From assembly GCA_945886995.1 (NCBI GenBank), contig CAMCZJ010000058.1:1-15072 (forward strand): a stretch of DNA of 15,072 bases, read 5' to 3'. This DNA is from Asaia bogorensis. Its GTDB lineage: Bacteria; Pseudomonadota; Alphaproteobacteria; Acetobacterales; Acetobacteraceae. The position numbers and the translations under genes were made by a program. Each line of letters starts with the position of its first letter. Position 1 is the stretch's first letter. Positions 15,020 through 15,072 of the stretch are shown here, in pieces. The notes under the pieces were generated by a model. It ran no database searches and was not told where the DNA came from. It saw only the letters and a program-made list of their open reading frames with translations.

Positions 15020-15072
15020 GTTTCCCCTGCCGACGATTGGTGGAGTTTTGAGGGGCCGGCTGCTTGGGATGC

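Noticed and set aside
1..15072. CRISPR array, tRNA, rRNA, insertion sequence or phage attachment site
   Set aside because: No regularly spaced repeats, cloverleaf-like sequence, transposase or integrase frame or terminal inverted repeats were seen on either strand.

Overview
This window looks like a piece of an alphaproteobacterial chromosome, most likely Rhodospirillales/Acetobacteraceae (Roseomonas-like). That placement is inferred from the GC-rich codon use, the tripartite tricarboxylate (TTT) transporter receptor, the hydantoinase A/B pair and the general gene style; no rRNA or other marker is present to prove it. Fourteen protein genes are supported, one of them cut by the left edge. No RNA gene, insertion sequence, phage gene or CRISPR array was seen.

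Left part (1-7779): a divergent catabolic cluster. Leftward run a D-2-hydroxyacid dehydrogenase, a flavin-reductase-like flavoprotein and the start of a TTT (Bug-type) solute receptor. Rightward run an SDR-fold protein that lacks the usual catalytic Tyr/Lys, an M20 carbamoylase/allantoate-amidohydrolase-like enzyme, and the two subunits of an ATP-dependent hydantoinase/oxoprolinase (HyuA, HyuB). The last three have no real gaps: carbamoylase/HyuA and HyuA/HyuB both overlap as ATGA. The set reads as uptake and ring opening of a small cyclic amide or imide, followed by cleavage of the opened product; the substrate is unknown. A bidirectional hairpin terminator closes the rightward operon against the convergent unit.

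Middle (7824-11339): a tightly packed leftward unit hslO (Hsp33 redox chaperone) - predicted lipoprotein with a Tat-like signal - M20D amidohydrolase, and divergent from hslO a DedA-family membrane protein.

Right part (11340-15072): a cysteine biosynthesis pair (cysteine synthase, then serine O-acetyltransferase), and then the beginning of what looks like a surface-polysaccharide region: a GmhA-like sedoheptulose-7-phosphate isomerase overlapping a UDP-glucuronate-4-epimerase-like NAD-dependent epimerase. Codon use relaxes and the DNA becomes visibly more AT-rich toward the right edge, ending in a 141-base non-coding stretch with a possible promoter for a gene beyond the window.

The most interesting item is the divergent HyuAB cluster with its degenerate SDR; the individual families are known, but this combination and its substrate cannot be named from the sequence.
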